Positions 15,655 to 24,153 of a DNA stretch of 38,333 nt are shown piece after piece. Origin of the DNA: Pseudomonadota bacterium (lineage in GTDB: Bacteria > Pseudomonadota > Gammaproteobacteria > Burkholderiales > Burkholderiaceae_C); assembly GCA_963205115.1 (NCBI GenBank), contig CAUJHV010000052.1, positions 1 through 38,333 of the forward strand, in the 5' to 3' direction. Every line of letters starts with the position of its first letter. Within the stretch, counting starts at the first letter, position 1. The translations under genes and the position numbers were made by a program. Below the pieces are notes generated by a model. The model was not told the origin of the DNA and did not search any database. It saw only the letters and a program-made list of their open reading frames with translations.

Positions 15655-15760
15655 ACAGGCCCCGCCCTGCGGTCGCAGTTGCTGATCGCGCCGGTCAGCG
15701 TGGCCGATCGGGGTCGATGCGTGGACGCCCGGCCGCGGTTGACGCCCTTCTGGCAGCGGC

Positions 15761-16987
15761 TCAACGCGCGGACGGCGGCAACGTGTCCGACACAGCGCCG
15801 GTTGACGGTGCCGCAGCACCGGGCTGGCGCTCCAGTCGATGCAACAGCACCGCCAGGACCATCGGCGCCAGCACTGGCGTGATGTCCGCCTGCTGACCCG
15901 GCAACCAGCGGTGCAGCCATTCGACCACCGCCGTGGCCACGCACAGCACGATCGCGGCCGGCACCAGCCGCGCGCCCAGGCCGCACATGAGCGTCAAGGC
16001 CGCCGCCTGCCAGAAGATTTCCCACCCCAAGGCCAGCGAGTGCATCACGCGCGGTTCGGTCAAGGCTGCCGTGAACGGCACCCAGTGAAACCCCGTCGGA
16101 AGCTCGGCCAGTTCGTACGGATTCAGCGAGGCCATGAACCACGCGCCGATTCCGGCCGCCAGCATGGCCTGATGGGCGCTGCGACGGTCCAGGCGCCAGG
16201 ACAGGATGCCCAGCACCAGTCCGAGCAGCCAGCCATACACGTGCTCCGGCATGACGATCTGCCGCGCGAAGACAAACTTGCCTGCGAATGCCACCGCCAC
16301 CAGGCCCAGCGACCAGGCCAGGCGATGGCGCACGGGTTGCAGCAGACACACGACGATGGCCACGCCCAGCGCCGCCACGACGATCTCGCCCAGCTGGGCC
16401 GACTCCATCCGCAACAGCTGGTGCCGGGCCAGCCGCAGCTGCGTGCGATTGAGCAGCGGAAGCAGCGGCCACCACACCAGCACCAGCCACAGCCCGGCCA
16501 GGGCGAACGCCACGCGATGCGGCGAATCCCACAGACCAATCACCCGTCTGATCGGCGTGCGCAAGGCTTCGGCATAGCGCAGGCCAAGCCCAAGGCCGAC
16601 AGCGTTCCACAAGACGTCGGAGACTGCCGGTGAGCGCGTGGGCAACCAGACCTGGATCAGCTGCAGGACAAATGCAAACGCCAATGCGCCAATGACCAGC
16701 GCCGCCAGGCGCCGGCTCGTCACGGCACCGCCCTGCTCTGCGGCGAGCCAACCCAGCACGCCCACCGGCAGGAACAGCAGGATGTTGCCGACGACATCGC
16801 CACCGCCCGTCCAGACCACGGGGGCGAACAGGATGTGCGCGGCATGCCGATAGGACGCCGGCGCGTGGAACTTCCACGGGTACAGCGACCCGTGGGTCAC
16901 CGCCAGCAGGCACAGGGTGAACAGCCAGCGGATCAGCCGCAGTTCGTCTTCGCCGTCATCGGCCCTGCCGCCGCCGCCCGCGTCCAC
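15761..16987 (-). CDS. VanZ-family multi-spanning membrane protein (copy 2)
   Basis: A 408-residue membrane protein with about ten hydrophobic helices. The N-terminal VanZ module is clear: GSLYPWKF after the first helix, GNILLFLPVGVLGWL, and FVLQLIQVWLPTRSPAVSDVLWNAVG. The remainder is an uncharacterised membrane region. The same architecture, with SLYP after helix 1, occurs in the protein at 5595-6707, so the two are probably paralogues. The start is GTG at 16985-16987, immediately after the histidine-phosphatase stop codon, which suggests coupling. Function is unknown. Confidence 0.8.
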   Translation of the reverse strand: MDAGGGGRADDGEDELRLIRWLFTLCLLAVTHGSLYPWKFHAPASYRHAAHILFAPVVWTGGGDVVGNILLFLPVGVLGWLAAEQGGAVTSRRLAALVIGALAFAFVLQLIQVWLPTRSPAVSDVLWNAVGLGLGLRYAEALRTPIRRVIGLWDSPHRVAFALAGLWLVLVWWPLLPLLNRTQLRLARHQLLRMESAQLGEIVVAALGVAIVVCLLQPVRHRLAWSLGLVAVAFAGKFVFARQIVMPEHVYGWLLGLVLGILSWRLDRRSAHQAMLAAGIGAWFMASLNPYELAELPTGFHWVPFTAALTEPRVMHSLALGWEIFWQAAALTLMCGLGARLVPAAIVLCVATAVVEWLHRWLPGQQADITPVLAPMVLAVLLHRLERQPGAAAPSTGAVSDTLPPSAR

Positions 16988-17626
16988 TCAGACGCCCTCG
17001 AGGTGCTGGGCGTCGTTCCAGCCGACGACCACCAGGCCCTGATCGGCCACCAGCAGCCGGTTGATCGCGGCATTGCCGAGTTCCCAGGTCCGCGGCGCAG
17101 CCAGGCCCGCGTGCGTGGCCGCGCGGTACAGGGCGTCCAGCACGCCCCCGTGCGCCACGAGCGCGATAGTCTCGCCCGCATGCGCGACGGCCAGTTCCAG
17201 CGCGGCCTTCACACACCGTGTCTGGAATGCCGGCAAGGACTCGCCGCCCGGTGGCGCGAAGTCCGGGTCGCGCCGCCGCCAGGCAGCGGCGCCTTCGGGC
17301 CAGTGCGTTTCGATCTCCGCGTAGGTGTGGCCCTCGTATTCGCCAAAGGCACGCTCACGCAGCTCGCGCGTGGCCCGGACCTCAAGGCCCATCGGCACCG
17401 CAAAGGCACGCGCGGTCTCGAATGCCCGGCTCAGGTCGCTGGCGTAGACCGCGCTCAAGGACTCGGACTTCAAGGCCTCGTGCAGCCGCGCGGCCTGCGC
17501 GCGTCCCCGCGCGTTGAGGGCCACATCGACATGCCCCTGCAGGCGCTGCTGGGCGTTCCAGTCGGTTTCGCCGTGACGGATGGCGATGACCCGCGTCACC
17601 TGCGCGGCAGGGTGAAGGTCACCCAT
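16988..17626 (-). CDS. Histidine phosphatase family protein (phosphoglycerate mutase-like)
   Basis: A 212-residue cytoplasmic phosphatase of branch 1 of the histidine phosphatase superfamily. The catalytic RHGETDWN motif is at 17-24 with phospho-acceptor His18. Further residues are in YASDLSRAFETA, the acid RERAFGEYEGH, and the second histidine in IALVAHGGVLDAL. The substrate is unknown; the cofactor-dependent mutase label often given to this group is usually wrong, and a small-metabolite phosphatase is more likely. Its ATG overlaps the stop codon of the PEBP gene by one base (TGATG), so the two are translationally coupled. Confidence 0.9.
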   Translation of the reverse strand: MGDLHPAAQVTRVIAIRHGETDWNAQQRLQGHVDVALNARGRAQAARLHEALKSESLSAVYASDLSRAFETARAFAVPMGLEVRATRELRERAFGEYEGHTYAEIETHWPEGAAAWRRRDPDFAPPGGESLPAFQTRCVKAALELAVAHAGETIALVAHGGVLDALYRAATHAGLAAPRTWELGNAAINRLLVADQGLVVVGWNDAQHLEGV

Positions 17627-18255
17627 CAGGGCATCAGCCGTCGGTTGAGTGTGTAGATGCCGCAGTAGCTGGCCGACTCGAGCACCACGCCGGCCAGCGC
17701 CGCACGCACCTGTTCGCCGTTGAATTCGCCTTCCACGGCCAGGCGCGGAACCGACAGCGCATACAGGGTGAACCGGTAGTGATGCAGCAAGGCGTCGTTG
17801 AACGGCGGGAACGGGCCGTCATAGCCGTAATAGCGGCCCGCCATGTTCGCGTCGCCGGCAAACCAGCCTGTGTAGTCGTTGAGCCCCTGGCGAGCGCCGC
17901 GCAGCGCCTGCGGACCCGGCTTGCCGCGCGCCGTGAAGCCGCGGCTGTATTCGCCCTCGGCGATCTCGCTGGGCGTCGCCGGCAGGTCCACGAGCAGCCA
18001 GTGAAAGAAGTCCACGCGCGGCAAGTCTGCGGAAACTTCGCGGTCCGCCCGATTCACGTCGTCGCCCCGGCTGGGTACGTCGCTGTCGTGGCACACCAGC
18101 ACGAGCGAGCGCGTGCCGCTGGGCAGGTCGCTCCAACCCAGGTGCGGGTTGAGGTTCTCCGAGAAGGCCACGCTGCCATCGGCTGCCAGGCGTCCTGCGG
18201 CGTAGCGCGAGGGAATCGCCTCGCCGTCGGCCCAGCTGTGGCTGAAAAGTCTCAT
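17626..18255 (-). CDS. YbhB/YbcL-type phosphatidylethanolamine-binding-like protein
   Basis: A 209-residue PEBP-family (Raf kinase inhibitor-like) protein. Family blocks seen: NLNPHLGWSDLPSGTRSLVLVCHDSDVP (ligand-site Asp and Pro), DFFHWLLVDLP, and GYDGPFPPFNDALLHHYRFTLYAL. Compared with short bacterial PEBPs it has an insertion around DVNRADREVSADLPRV. The role in bacteria is poorly defined. No signal peptide is apparent from the ATG at 18253-18255. It is coupled to the downstream phosphatase gene by a TGATG overlap and lies 43 bp after DUF1840. Confidence 0.9.
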   Translation of the reverse strand: MRLFSHSWADGEAIPSRYAAGRLAADGSVAFSENLNPHLGWSDLPSGTRSLVLVCHDSDVPSRGDDVNRADREVSADLPRVDFFHWLLVDLPATPSEIAEGEYSRGFTARGKPGPQALRGARQGLNDYTGWFAGDANMAGRYYGYDGPFPPFNDALLHHYRFTLYALSVPRLAVEGEFNGEQVRAALAGVVLESASYCGIYTLNRRLMP

Positions 18256-18298
18256 GGACGAAGACATCCTCGATTCGGCGTCCGCGGGCGAAACGATG

Positions 18299-18607
18299 TC
18301 AAACGCCCCAGACGATAGGCTCACCGGCTGCGTGTGCGCGTCGCATCATCTCGACCATCGGCCAAATGCGTCGTCGCAGCGAGACCGGGTCATGGCCTGA
18401 GGCCGCATCGTCGTCGCCCGGTTGGGCGCGGCGTGCATCGTCCTGGTCCGCCGCGCGCTGCAGCGCATCGATGGCCGCCGGCATGTCGGCGGATTCGATG
18501 ATGCCCTTGGCCGCGGGTTCCCGGCCGAGCAGCGCCAGAAGCTGATCACCCTGCGGGCCCAGCATCAGCGTATCGCCGGCCGCCTTGCTCTTGAATTTGT
18601 AGATCAC
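18299..18607 (-). CDS. DUF1840 domain protein
   Basis: A 102-residue cytoplasmic protein of the DUF1840 family, common in Betaproteobacteria. N-terminal MIYKFKSKAAGDTLML and C-terminal RRRIWPMVEMMRRAHAAGEPIVWGV are the conserved blocks, joined by a variable acidic segment. Function is unknown. The start is GTG at 18605-18607. The gene lies 76 bp from the end of the EAL gene and may head a unit with the PEBP and phosphatase genes. Confidence 0.88.
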   Translation of the reverse strand: MIYKFKSKAAGDTLMLGPQGDQLLALLGREPAAKGIIESADMPAAIDALQRAADQDDARRAQPGDDDAASGHDPVSLRRRIWPMVEMMRRAHAAGEPIVWGV

Positions 18608-18683
18608 TGCCCGCTTTCATTCCCTGATTGCAGGCTCGATTGTGCAACGAGGCGCAGCCGGGCACCGGCGGCCGCGGGCAGGC

Positions 18684-20825
18684 TCAGCGCGAGAGTTCGC
18701 CGACGAGCGCGGCCGCCGGTTCGGCGGCGGCCTGGGACAGCAGGAAGCGCTCCTCGAATCGCGCCGCATCCAGTGCGGGTGCGAAGTAGTACCCCTGGAA
18801 GCGCGCGCATCCGGCGTCACGCAGGAAGTCGTGCTGGCCCTGGTTTTCGACGCCCTCGGCGATCACGGCCATGTCCAGCGCGCGCGCCATCTGCAGAATC
18901 GCGCGGACGATGCCGGCATCGCTGTCGTCGGCCGGCAGGCCGGACACGAAGCTGCGATCGATCTTGACCTGGTCGATCGGGAAGCGCTTGAGGTAGGCCA
19001 GGCTCGAATAGCCGGTGCCGAAGTCGTCGATGGACAGGTGCACACCCAGGCGGGCCAGTGCGTTCAGCCGCGTGAGGGTGTCCTCGGCATCGTGCACGAG
19101 GATCGACTCGGTGAGCTCCAGCTCCAGCCACTGCGGCGGCAGATGGTGCGCGGCCAGCACCTGCGCGACGTGGTCCGCGAAGTCAGGTTGATGGAACTGC
19201 AGCGCCGAGACATTCACGGCCACCGGCACGGGCATGCCGCGCTGCAGCCACTGCGCGGCTTGCCGCACGGCCTCGCCCATCACCCAGTCACCGATGGCGA
19301 TGATCAGGCCACTCTCTTCGGCCACCGGGATGAAGCGCGTGGGCGAGACGTCGCCGCCGAACTGCGGATCGCGCCAGCGCAGCAGCGCCTCCGCGCCCAC
19401 GATGGCGCCCGTGCGCATGTCCAGCTGCGGCTGGAAGTGCAGCCGGAACCGCTGGTGCGTGAGCGCCTGCCGCATCGCGTGGTCCATGCGCATGACCTCG
19501 CGCTGATCGGTCTCCCGGCGCATGGCATACAGGCGCCAGCTCGCGCGTCCGGAGAGCTTGGCGCGCCGCATGGCCTCTTCCGCGTTGGCCATCAGTTCGT
19601 CCAGGCCACGCCCGTGCATGGGGCTGACGGCCACACCGATGCTGCAGGTCACGGTGAAGTGCAGCCCGTCCGCGCTGCTGGGCACCGCGACGGCCTCGAG
19701 CACCCGGCGCGCCGTGACTTCCGCGGCCTTCGGATCGGCCCGGTGCACCAGCAGCGCAAACTGGTCGCCACCCACGCGGGCCACGAGGTCGCCCTGGCGC
19801 ATGCAGGCACTCAGGCGCCGCGTCACGTCCATCAAGACCCGGTCGGCACCGGCCGTGCCCAGCGACTCGTTGATGCTGCTGAAGCGGTCGAGATCCACCA
19901 GCATCAGCGCGAAGCTGCTGCCATCGGCCTGCGACTGCACGACGGCGCGCTCCACGGCCGCAGAGAGCTCGGCGCGGTTCGGAAGCCCGGTCAGGCGGTC
20001 GGTCTGGGACAGCTCGGCGATGCGCCTGTCGGCCGCCACGCGCTCCGACAGATCGCGGAACGAATAGACGCGGCCCATCGGGCGCCCGCGGTGCCACAGC
20101 GGCTGTGTGACCCGTTCGATCACCTGGCGCGAATGCAGCGTCAGCGTATCCGTGGCGGTGGCCAGCGTGGCGTTGACGAGTGCCTGCAGGCGACGTTCGT
20201 AGCCGTCCGCGTCTTCGACGCTGCGACGCAACCAGTCGTGCACGGCCTGGTCGTCCTTTTCCACCAGCAGGGCCTGGGGCAGCGCCCACATGTCGGCGAA
20301 GCGGCGATTGAAGGCACGGATGCGCCCGCTGAGGTCGGTCACCAGGATGCCATCGGCCGTGCTCTCCAGCGTGGCCTGCAGTTCCGACAAGGCCTGTTCC
20401 AGGCGCTCCTCGGCGCGCTGCCGCTCGGACAGGTCCGTCAGCACCACGGTGTAGTACAGCGCCTGGTCGACCGGCGAAACAAAGGGCCGGATGCTGCGCG
20501 CGACATGCAGGGAACGCCCATCGGACAGGCCAATGGTGGTCTCCGAGTGCAGCGGCCCCGCGGGGCCGGCGGCGGCCTCTTCCCAGTAGGCCAGGTCTTC
20601 CGGCGTGAAGACCAGCGCCTCCGCACGGCTGCCCAGCAGTTCGGCGCGCTCGCGCGCCAGGAGCTGCAGCGCCTTGTCGTTGGCCGCCACGACGCAGCGA
20701 TCGGCGCCTGACACCAGCCAGGCGGCCTCGGGCAGGCTGTCGATCAACGCCGCCCAGGCGGCCACGGGCCCGCCTTGCGGGTCCAGCAAGCGCGCCACCG
20801 TGGACGGGAGATCCGCAGCGCCCAT
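18684..20825 (-). CDS. PAS-PAS-GGDEF-EAL protein, predicted c-di-GMP phosphodiesterase
   Basis: A 713-residue cytoplasmic protein with no membrane helix. Two PAS-like sensor regions (about 25-135 and 145-270) precede a GGDEF domain (about 275-435) and an EAL domain (about 450-705). The GGDEF signature reads GGDQF (352-356), and the nucleotide-binding block reads DLDRFSSINESLG in place of the usual F-K-x-I-N-D-x-x-G-H, so cyclase activity is doubtful. The EAL domain keeps EALLRW (479-484), LELELTES, IDDFGTGYSS, KIDRSFV and AEGVEN, so hydrolysis of c-di-GMP is expected. Its ATG overlaps the HD-GYP stop codon (TGATG). Confidence 0.95.
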   Translation of the reverse strand: MGAADLPSTVARLLDPQGGPVAAWAALIDSLPEAAWLVSGADRCVVAANDKALQLLARERAELLGSRAEALVFTPEDLAYWEEAAAGPAGPLHSETTIGLSDGRSLHVARSIRPFVSPVDQALYYTVVLTDLSERQRAEERLEQALSELQATLESTADGILVTDLSGRIRAFNRRFADMWALPQALLVEKDDQAVHDWLRRSVEDADGYERRLQALVNATLATATDTLTLHSRQVIERVTQPLWHRGRPMGRVYSFRDLSERVAADRRIAELSQTDRLTGLPNRAELSAAVERAVVQSQADGSSFALMLVDLDRFSSINESLGTAGADRVLMDVTRRLSACMRQGDLVARVGGDQFALLVHRADPKAAEVTARRVLEAVAVPSSADGLHFTVTCSIGVAVSPMHGRGLDELMANAEEAMRRAKLSGRASWRLYAMRRETDQREVMRMDHAMRQALTHQRFRLHFQPQLDMRTGAIVGAEALLRWRDPQFGGDVSPTRFIPVAEESGLIIAIGDWVMGEAVRQAAQWLQRGMPVPVAVNVSALQFHQPDFADHVAQVLAAHHLPPQWLELELTESILVHDAEDTLTRLNALARLGVHLSIDDFGTGYSSLAYLKRFPIDQVKIDRSFVSGLPADDSDAGIVRAILQMARALDMAVIAEGVENQGQHDFLRDAGCARFQGYYFAPALDAARFEERFLLSQAAAEPAAALVGELSR

Positions 20826-22138
20826 CAGAGACCTTCGCCGTCCTCGCCCACGCGCGGCGTCGCACCCGGCTCGAAGAAGTAGGCCACGCGAGGGCGCGGC
20901 GCGAGGTAGGCCAGCGCCGCTGACGGCAGCTGTGCGGCCCGGATGCTGCGGCGGATGCCCAGGTCGGGCAACTTGTCGAGATCGAGGTGCAGGGCCTCGT
21001 CGCGCGGCACGGACGGATCGAAGACCAGGACACGCGGCTTGAGCGGGCGGATCGAGTTGACCGACACGACCAGCGCATAACGATCGTCGGTCAACTGGAC
21101 CACCGATCCCGCCGGGTAGACGCCCATCATGCGGATGAAGGCGTTCAGCACCGTGACGTCGAACTTGTTGCGGGCGTTGGCGAACAGCTGCGACAAGGCA
21201 TCGTGCGGCGTCAGCGCGCGCGCCAGCACCGGCGGATTGCACAGGTTGTCGAAGCGGTTCACCAGGGCGACGATGCGCGGCGCCAGTTCGATGGCGTCGC
21301 CGGTGAGTTGGCGCGGGAAGCCCGTGCCATCGGCCATCTCGTGGTGCTGTTCGATCACGCTGAGCGCCTGCTCGCTCAAGCCCATGCGGCGGGCCTGCAG
21401 AATGCCCTGCGACACGTGGTCCATGTAGACCTGCTGGTCGGCCGCGCTGAACTGCTCGTCGGGATGGCGCAGGCGTTCGGGAACCGCCAGCTTGCCCACG
21501 TCGTGCATCATCGCGCCGACGCCGAGTTCCGCGAGGTCCGCGTCCATGACCCCCAGCATGCGGCCCATGAGCATCGAGATCACGGCCACGTTCATCGCGT
21601 GGGCCGTGGCGCGGTCACCCGACGCGGCATTCAGCACGCGGATGCACATCTCGCCTTCGACCAGCATCTTGTCGCGCAGCGCCTGGCTCAGGCTTTCCGT
21701 GTCGCGCCGCGCGCCTTGGGGGTCGCGATCCACGCGGTCGAATGCGCGGCGCCAGGCCAAACCGGCTTCCTGGTACTGCGTCTCGCACAGTTGCGCGGCC
21801 GCGCGCTGCTGTGCCAGCAACTCGCGACGCGCCTTGGCAGCGCGCTCGGCAGGTGTGCTGGCCTGGGTGTCGGTCTTGACCTTGGCTCGAGCTTCGGTCG
21901 GTGCCGGGCGAGCCGCGGCGCCCGTATCGTCCGCCTCGCCGGCCGTGGCGAGTTCGCGCAGCGCACTGCGCGCCGGGTCCCAACGCACGCTGTCCAATCC
22001 GAGCCCGCGGATCGTGGCGATCTGCTCCTCGGACTCCACGCGGAAGCTCGAGCGCGGAAACGGATGCGACATCCAGCTGAGGTCGAGATGGACATACATC
22101 CCCACCTTCAGCGAATTGACGTCCACCCTGTCCGACAT
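20825..22138 (-). CDS. HD-GYP domain c-di-GMP phosphodiesterase with N-terminal DUF3391
   Basis: A 437-residue cytoplasmic protein. The N-terminal DUF3391 domain (VNSLKVGMYVHLDLSWMSHPF) is followed by a charged linker and an HD-GYP domain: metal residues HDVGK (212-216), DHVSQG, and HHE (265-267). The signature loop reads DGTGFP rather than DGxGYP, so the Tyr of GYP is Phe here. The start is at 22138, with CGGGAG about 9 bases upstream. It is coupled to the downstream EAL gene. A sigma-28-like promoter precedes it, suggesting a flagellar regulon. Confidence 0.94.
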   Translation of the reverse strand: MSDRVDVNSLKVGMYVHLDLSWMSHPFPRSSFRVESEEQIATIRGLGLDSVRWDPARSALRELATAGEADDTGAAARPAPTEARAKVKTDTQASTPAERAAKARRELLAQQRAAAQLCETQYQEAGLAWRRAFDRVDRDPQGARRDTESLSQALRDKMLVEGEMCIRVLNAASGDRATAHAMNVAVISMLMGRMLGVMDADLAELGVGAMMHDVGKLAVPERLRHPDEQFSAADQQVYMDHVSQGILQARRMGLSEQALSVIEQHHEMADGTGFPRQLTGDAIELAPRIVALVNRFDNLCNPPVLARALTPHDALSQLFANARNKFDVTVLNAFIRMMGVYPAGSVVQLTDDRYALVVSVNSIRPLKPRVLVFDPSVPRDEALHLDLDKLPDLGIRRSIRAAQLPSAALAYLAPRPRVAYFFEPGATPRVGEDGEGL

Positions 22139-22190
22139 GCCAGCCATCTCCCGGAAACGGAGGCCCGCAAACGGGCCACACCCGTGAACC

Positions 22191-22217
22191 TTTTCGGCGA
22201 GCGGGGGACTGACTTGA
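22191..22217 (-). promoter_or_regulatory. Sigma-28 (FliA)-like promoter of the c-di-GMP operon
   Basis: On the minus strand, TCAAGTCA (22217-22210), 11 bases, then GCCGAAAA (22198-22191). This fits the FliA pattern T-A/C-AAG-N~14-GCCGATAA with a single change in the -10 box. The predicted start is near 22184, about 46 bases before the HD-GYP ATG. Confidence 0.55.
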
Positions 22218-22242
22218 GAAATACGACCGCCCGGCGCCCTTG

Positions 22243-22260
22243 CCGTGACGGCCATCACGG
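22243..22260. promoter_or_regulatory. Palindrome upstream of the c-di-GMP operon
   Basis: CCGTGA-CGGCCA-TCACGG is a perfect 6+6 inverted repeat 26 bp upstream of the sigma-28-like -35 box. It could be an activator or repressor site. The rest of the 22139-22336 gap shows nothing else recognisable. Confidence 0.3.
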
Positions 22261-22336
22261 TAACGGCGACCCGCAGTGAACGGCCTTGGGTTAGCGCCCT
22301 GATTGGCGCTGGGGACGACGAAAAACGGCCGCGGCC

Positions 22337-23428
22337 CTAGGCTTCGAATCCAGCAGCGCGCCGCAGCTGCGTCGCATCCACGCCCAGGCGCGCGGCGGCG
22401 TCGACAATCTCGGACCAGGTGGTCACATCGACGGGAATGCCGTCGCGCGTGCGTTCGGCGAGATACCGCCGCTCGGGTTCACCGGCCGTGAGCACGTCGT
22501 CAAAGCCCTCGCGCGGCGCCGAGCCGCGCGTCCAGTCCAGGAAGGTGCCGGCCTCGGCCTCGAAGGCCGCGCGGTCGGCGATGCGCGCCGGATCGATCAG
22601 GATGCTGAACATGCCGTTGAGCACGCGGCGCTTGCTGTTGTCGTGGTCGTGTGTCGTCAGCCCGGCCGCGAGCGCGCCGCCCAGCAGCTCGCACACCAGC
22701 GCCAGCCCGTAACCCTTGTGCCCGCCGAAGGTCAGCAGCGCGCCCAGCGGCGGCACGACGGTGAAGCGCGGCAGCTGGCTCGGGCGGCCCTGGTCGTCGA
22801 TCAAGCAGCCGGGATCGACGAGTTCGCCCTTGTTGTGCGCCACGCGTGTCTTGCCTTGCGCGATGACGCTGGTGGCGAAATCGAGGATCACCGGCTCGCG
22901 CCCCTCGAAGGGGATGCCCACGCAGAACGGATTCGTGCCGAAGCGCGCATCGCTGCCGCCGTGCGGCGCGACGATGGGCCGCGAGACGACATTGACGAAG
23001 TGCACCGACACCAGCCCCGCAGCCGCAGCCTGCTCGGCCCAGGCACCGATGCGCCCCAGGTGGTGCGAGTGGCCCAGCGCCACCACACAGGAACCCAGCT
23101 CGCGCGCCCGCGCGATGCCCAGCTCCATCGCCTCGCGCCCGATCACCTGGCCGAAGCCGGACTGTCCGTTCAGGCGCAGCAGCGCGCCGGCGTCGATCTC
23201 CACGCGCACATGCGCATTGGGCTGCAGATTGCCTTCGAGGAAGGCATCGGCATACCGCGGCAGCATGCCGATGCCGTGCGAATCGTGACCGCGCAGATTG
23301 GCGCCGATCAGGTTGTCGACCACCTCGTCGACCTCGGCCGGCGTGCTGCCGAAACCCCGCACCAGCTGGCGCATGGCCTCGCGCAGCGCCGGCAGGGAAA
23401 TCACGTGCATGCCCTTGTCATTGCCCAT
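22337..23428 (-). CDS. Ldh2-family malate/L-lactate/ureidoglycolate-type dehydrogenase
   Basis: A 363-residue NAD(P)-dependent 2-hydroxyacid dehydrogenase of the Ldh2/MDH2 type (not the Rossmann malate dehydrogenases). Seen: LRGHDSHGIGMLPRYADAF with the catalytic His, GHSHHLGRIGAWAEQA, RFGTNPFCVGIP, LDFATSVIAQGKTRVAHNKG, and GGHKGYGLALVCELLGG. Substrate candidates are malate, lactate, ureidoglycolate and sulfolactate; none is set by context. The start is ATG 23426-23428 behind GAGGTGGG, which beats the internal ATG at 23410. VanX-like lies 76 bp upstream. Confidence 0.92.
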   Translation of the reverse strand: MGNDKGMHVISLPALREAMRQLVRGFGSTPAEVDEVVDNLIGANLRGHDSHGIGMLPRYADAFLEGNLQPNAHVRVEIDAGALLRLNGQSGFGQVIGREAMELGIARARELGSCVVALGHSHHLGRIGAWAEQAAAAGLVSVHFVNVVSRPIVAPHGGSDARFGTNPFCVGIPFEGREPVILDFATSVIAQGKTRVAHNKGELVDPGCLIDDQGRPSQLPRFTVVPPLGALLTFGGHKGYGLALVCELLGGALAAGLTTHDHDNSKRRVLNGMFSILIDPARIADRAAFEAEAGTFLDWTRGSAPREGFDDVLTAGEPERRYLAERTRDGIPVDVTTWSEIVDAAARLGVDATQLRRAAGFEA

Positions 23429-23504
23429 CGGACCCACCTCTGAACGACCGGAAGATCCGGCATCGTAGCGGCGCGCGTGCAGGACGCGGCCGATCGCGCG
23501 GTGT

Positions 23505-24122
23505 TCAGTCGACGCGCGGGAATTCGCGGCGCACCCGCTCGCGGTCGCCGTGGTCGAAATGCCACCACTCGGTGGGAATGCCGCGAAAGCCGCCACGCGC
23601 CATGGCCGCATGCAGCCAGCCGCGCGCCGTGACCTGCGCGGCACTCAGCGCGCCCAGCGCCAGGTGTTCGTCGTTCAAGGCCGGGTGCGACAGCAGCGAC
23701 ATCTCGTCGAAGCCGCTGCCCATGTCGGCCTCGCGTCCTTGCGGGTCGAGCAGCGTCACGTCCACCGCCATGCCGAAGCTGTGGATCGAGCCGCGCGCCG
23801 GGTCGGCCAGGTAGGCCTGTTCGGGCGTGCCGGCCAGCTGCGCCCACAGCGCCACCTGCACGCGGTGCGGGCGCAGCGCATCGAGCAGCCGCAGCCGCCA
23901 GCCCGGGCGTTGTTCGGCCAGCCAGCGCGCCGCCTGTTCCAGACCCGCGGCAGCCTCCCGCCGCAACCAGGCGCAATCCAGGCCGTCGTAGAGCACCCGC
24001 CCGGCGAAGTTGTGCGGCGTCGCGTAGCGCAGGTCCAGTTCGATGCCCTCGCCCAGGGTCTCGATGCGGCGGAAATCGGGATGCCCGGCGAGATCCTCGA
24101 CGCGCCAGGAGGTCACGCCCAT
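23505..24122 (-). CDS. ddpX: VanX-type D-alanyl-D-alanine dipeptidase (M15D)
   Basis: A 205-residue zinc dipeptidase. Zinc ligands and catalytic residues are visible: His114 and Asp121 in GSIHSFGMAVDVTL, Glu185 and His188 in TEWWHFDH, with the conserved Arg in ALRPHRVQ. No signal peptide is seen, so it is probably cytoplasmic. In Gram-negatives this family (DdpX) recycles D-Ala-D-Ala as a nutrient; a resistance role is unlikely because no vanH or vanA ligase is nearby. It ends 76 bp before the dehydrogenase and starts 31 bp after rpe. Confidence 0.9.
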   Translation of the reverse strand: MGVTSWRVEDLAGHPDFRRIETLGEGIELDLRYATPHNFAGRVLYDGLDCAWLRREAAAGLEQAARWLAEQRPGWRLRLLDALRPHRVQVALWAQLAGTPEQAYLADPARGSIHSFGMAVDVTLLDPQGREADMGSGFDEMSLLSHPALNDEHLALGALSAAQVTARGWLHAAMARGGFRGIPTEWWHFDHGDRERVRREFPRVD

Positions 24123-24153
24123 GTCGCGGTGGCGGTGTTCGGACCGCGCGGGT

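Noticed and set aside
18642..20711. Long plus-strand frame (689 codons) opposite the EAL protein gene
   Set aside because: Shadow frame: low-complexity His/Arg/Gln/Gly-rich product, no motif, while the minus strand carries complete PAS-GGDEF-EAL signatures.
23505..24122. Glycopeptide-resistance cluster based on VanX and the two VanZ-like genes
   Set aside because: No vanH, vanA ligase or vanRS nearby. The genes are in different units, and Gram-negative homologues have other roles.
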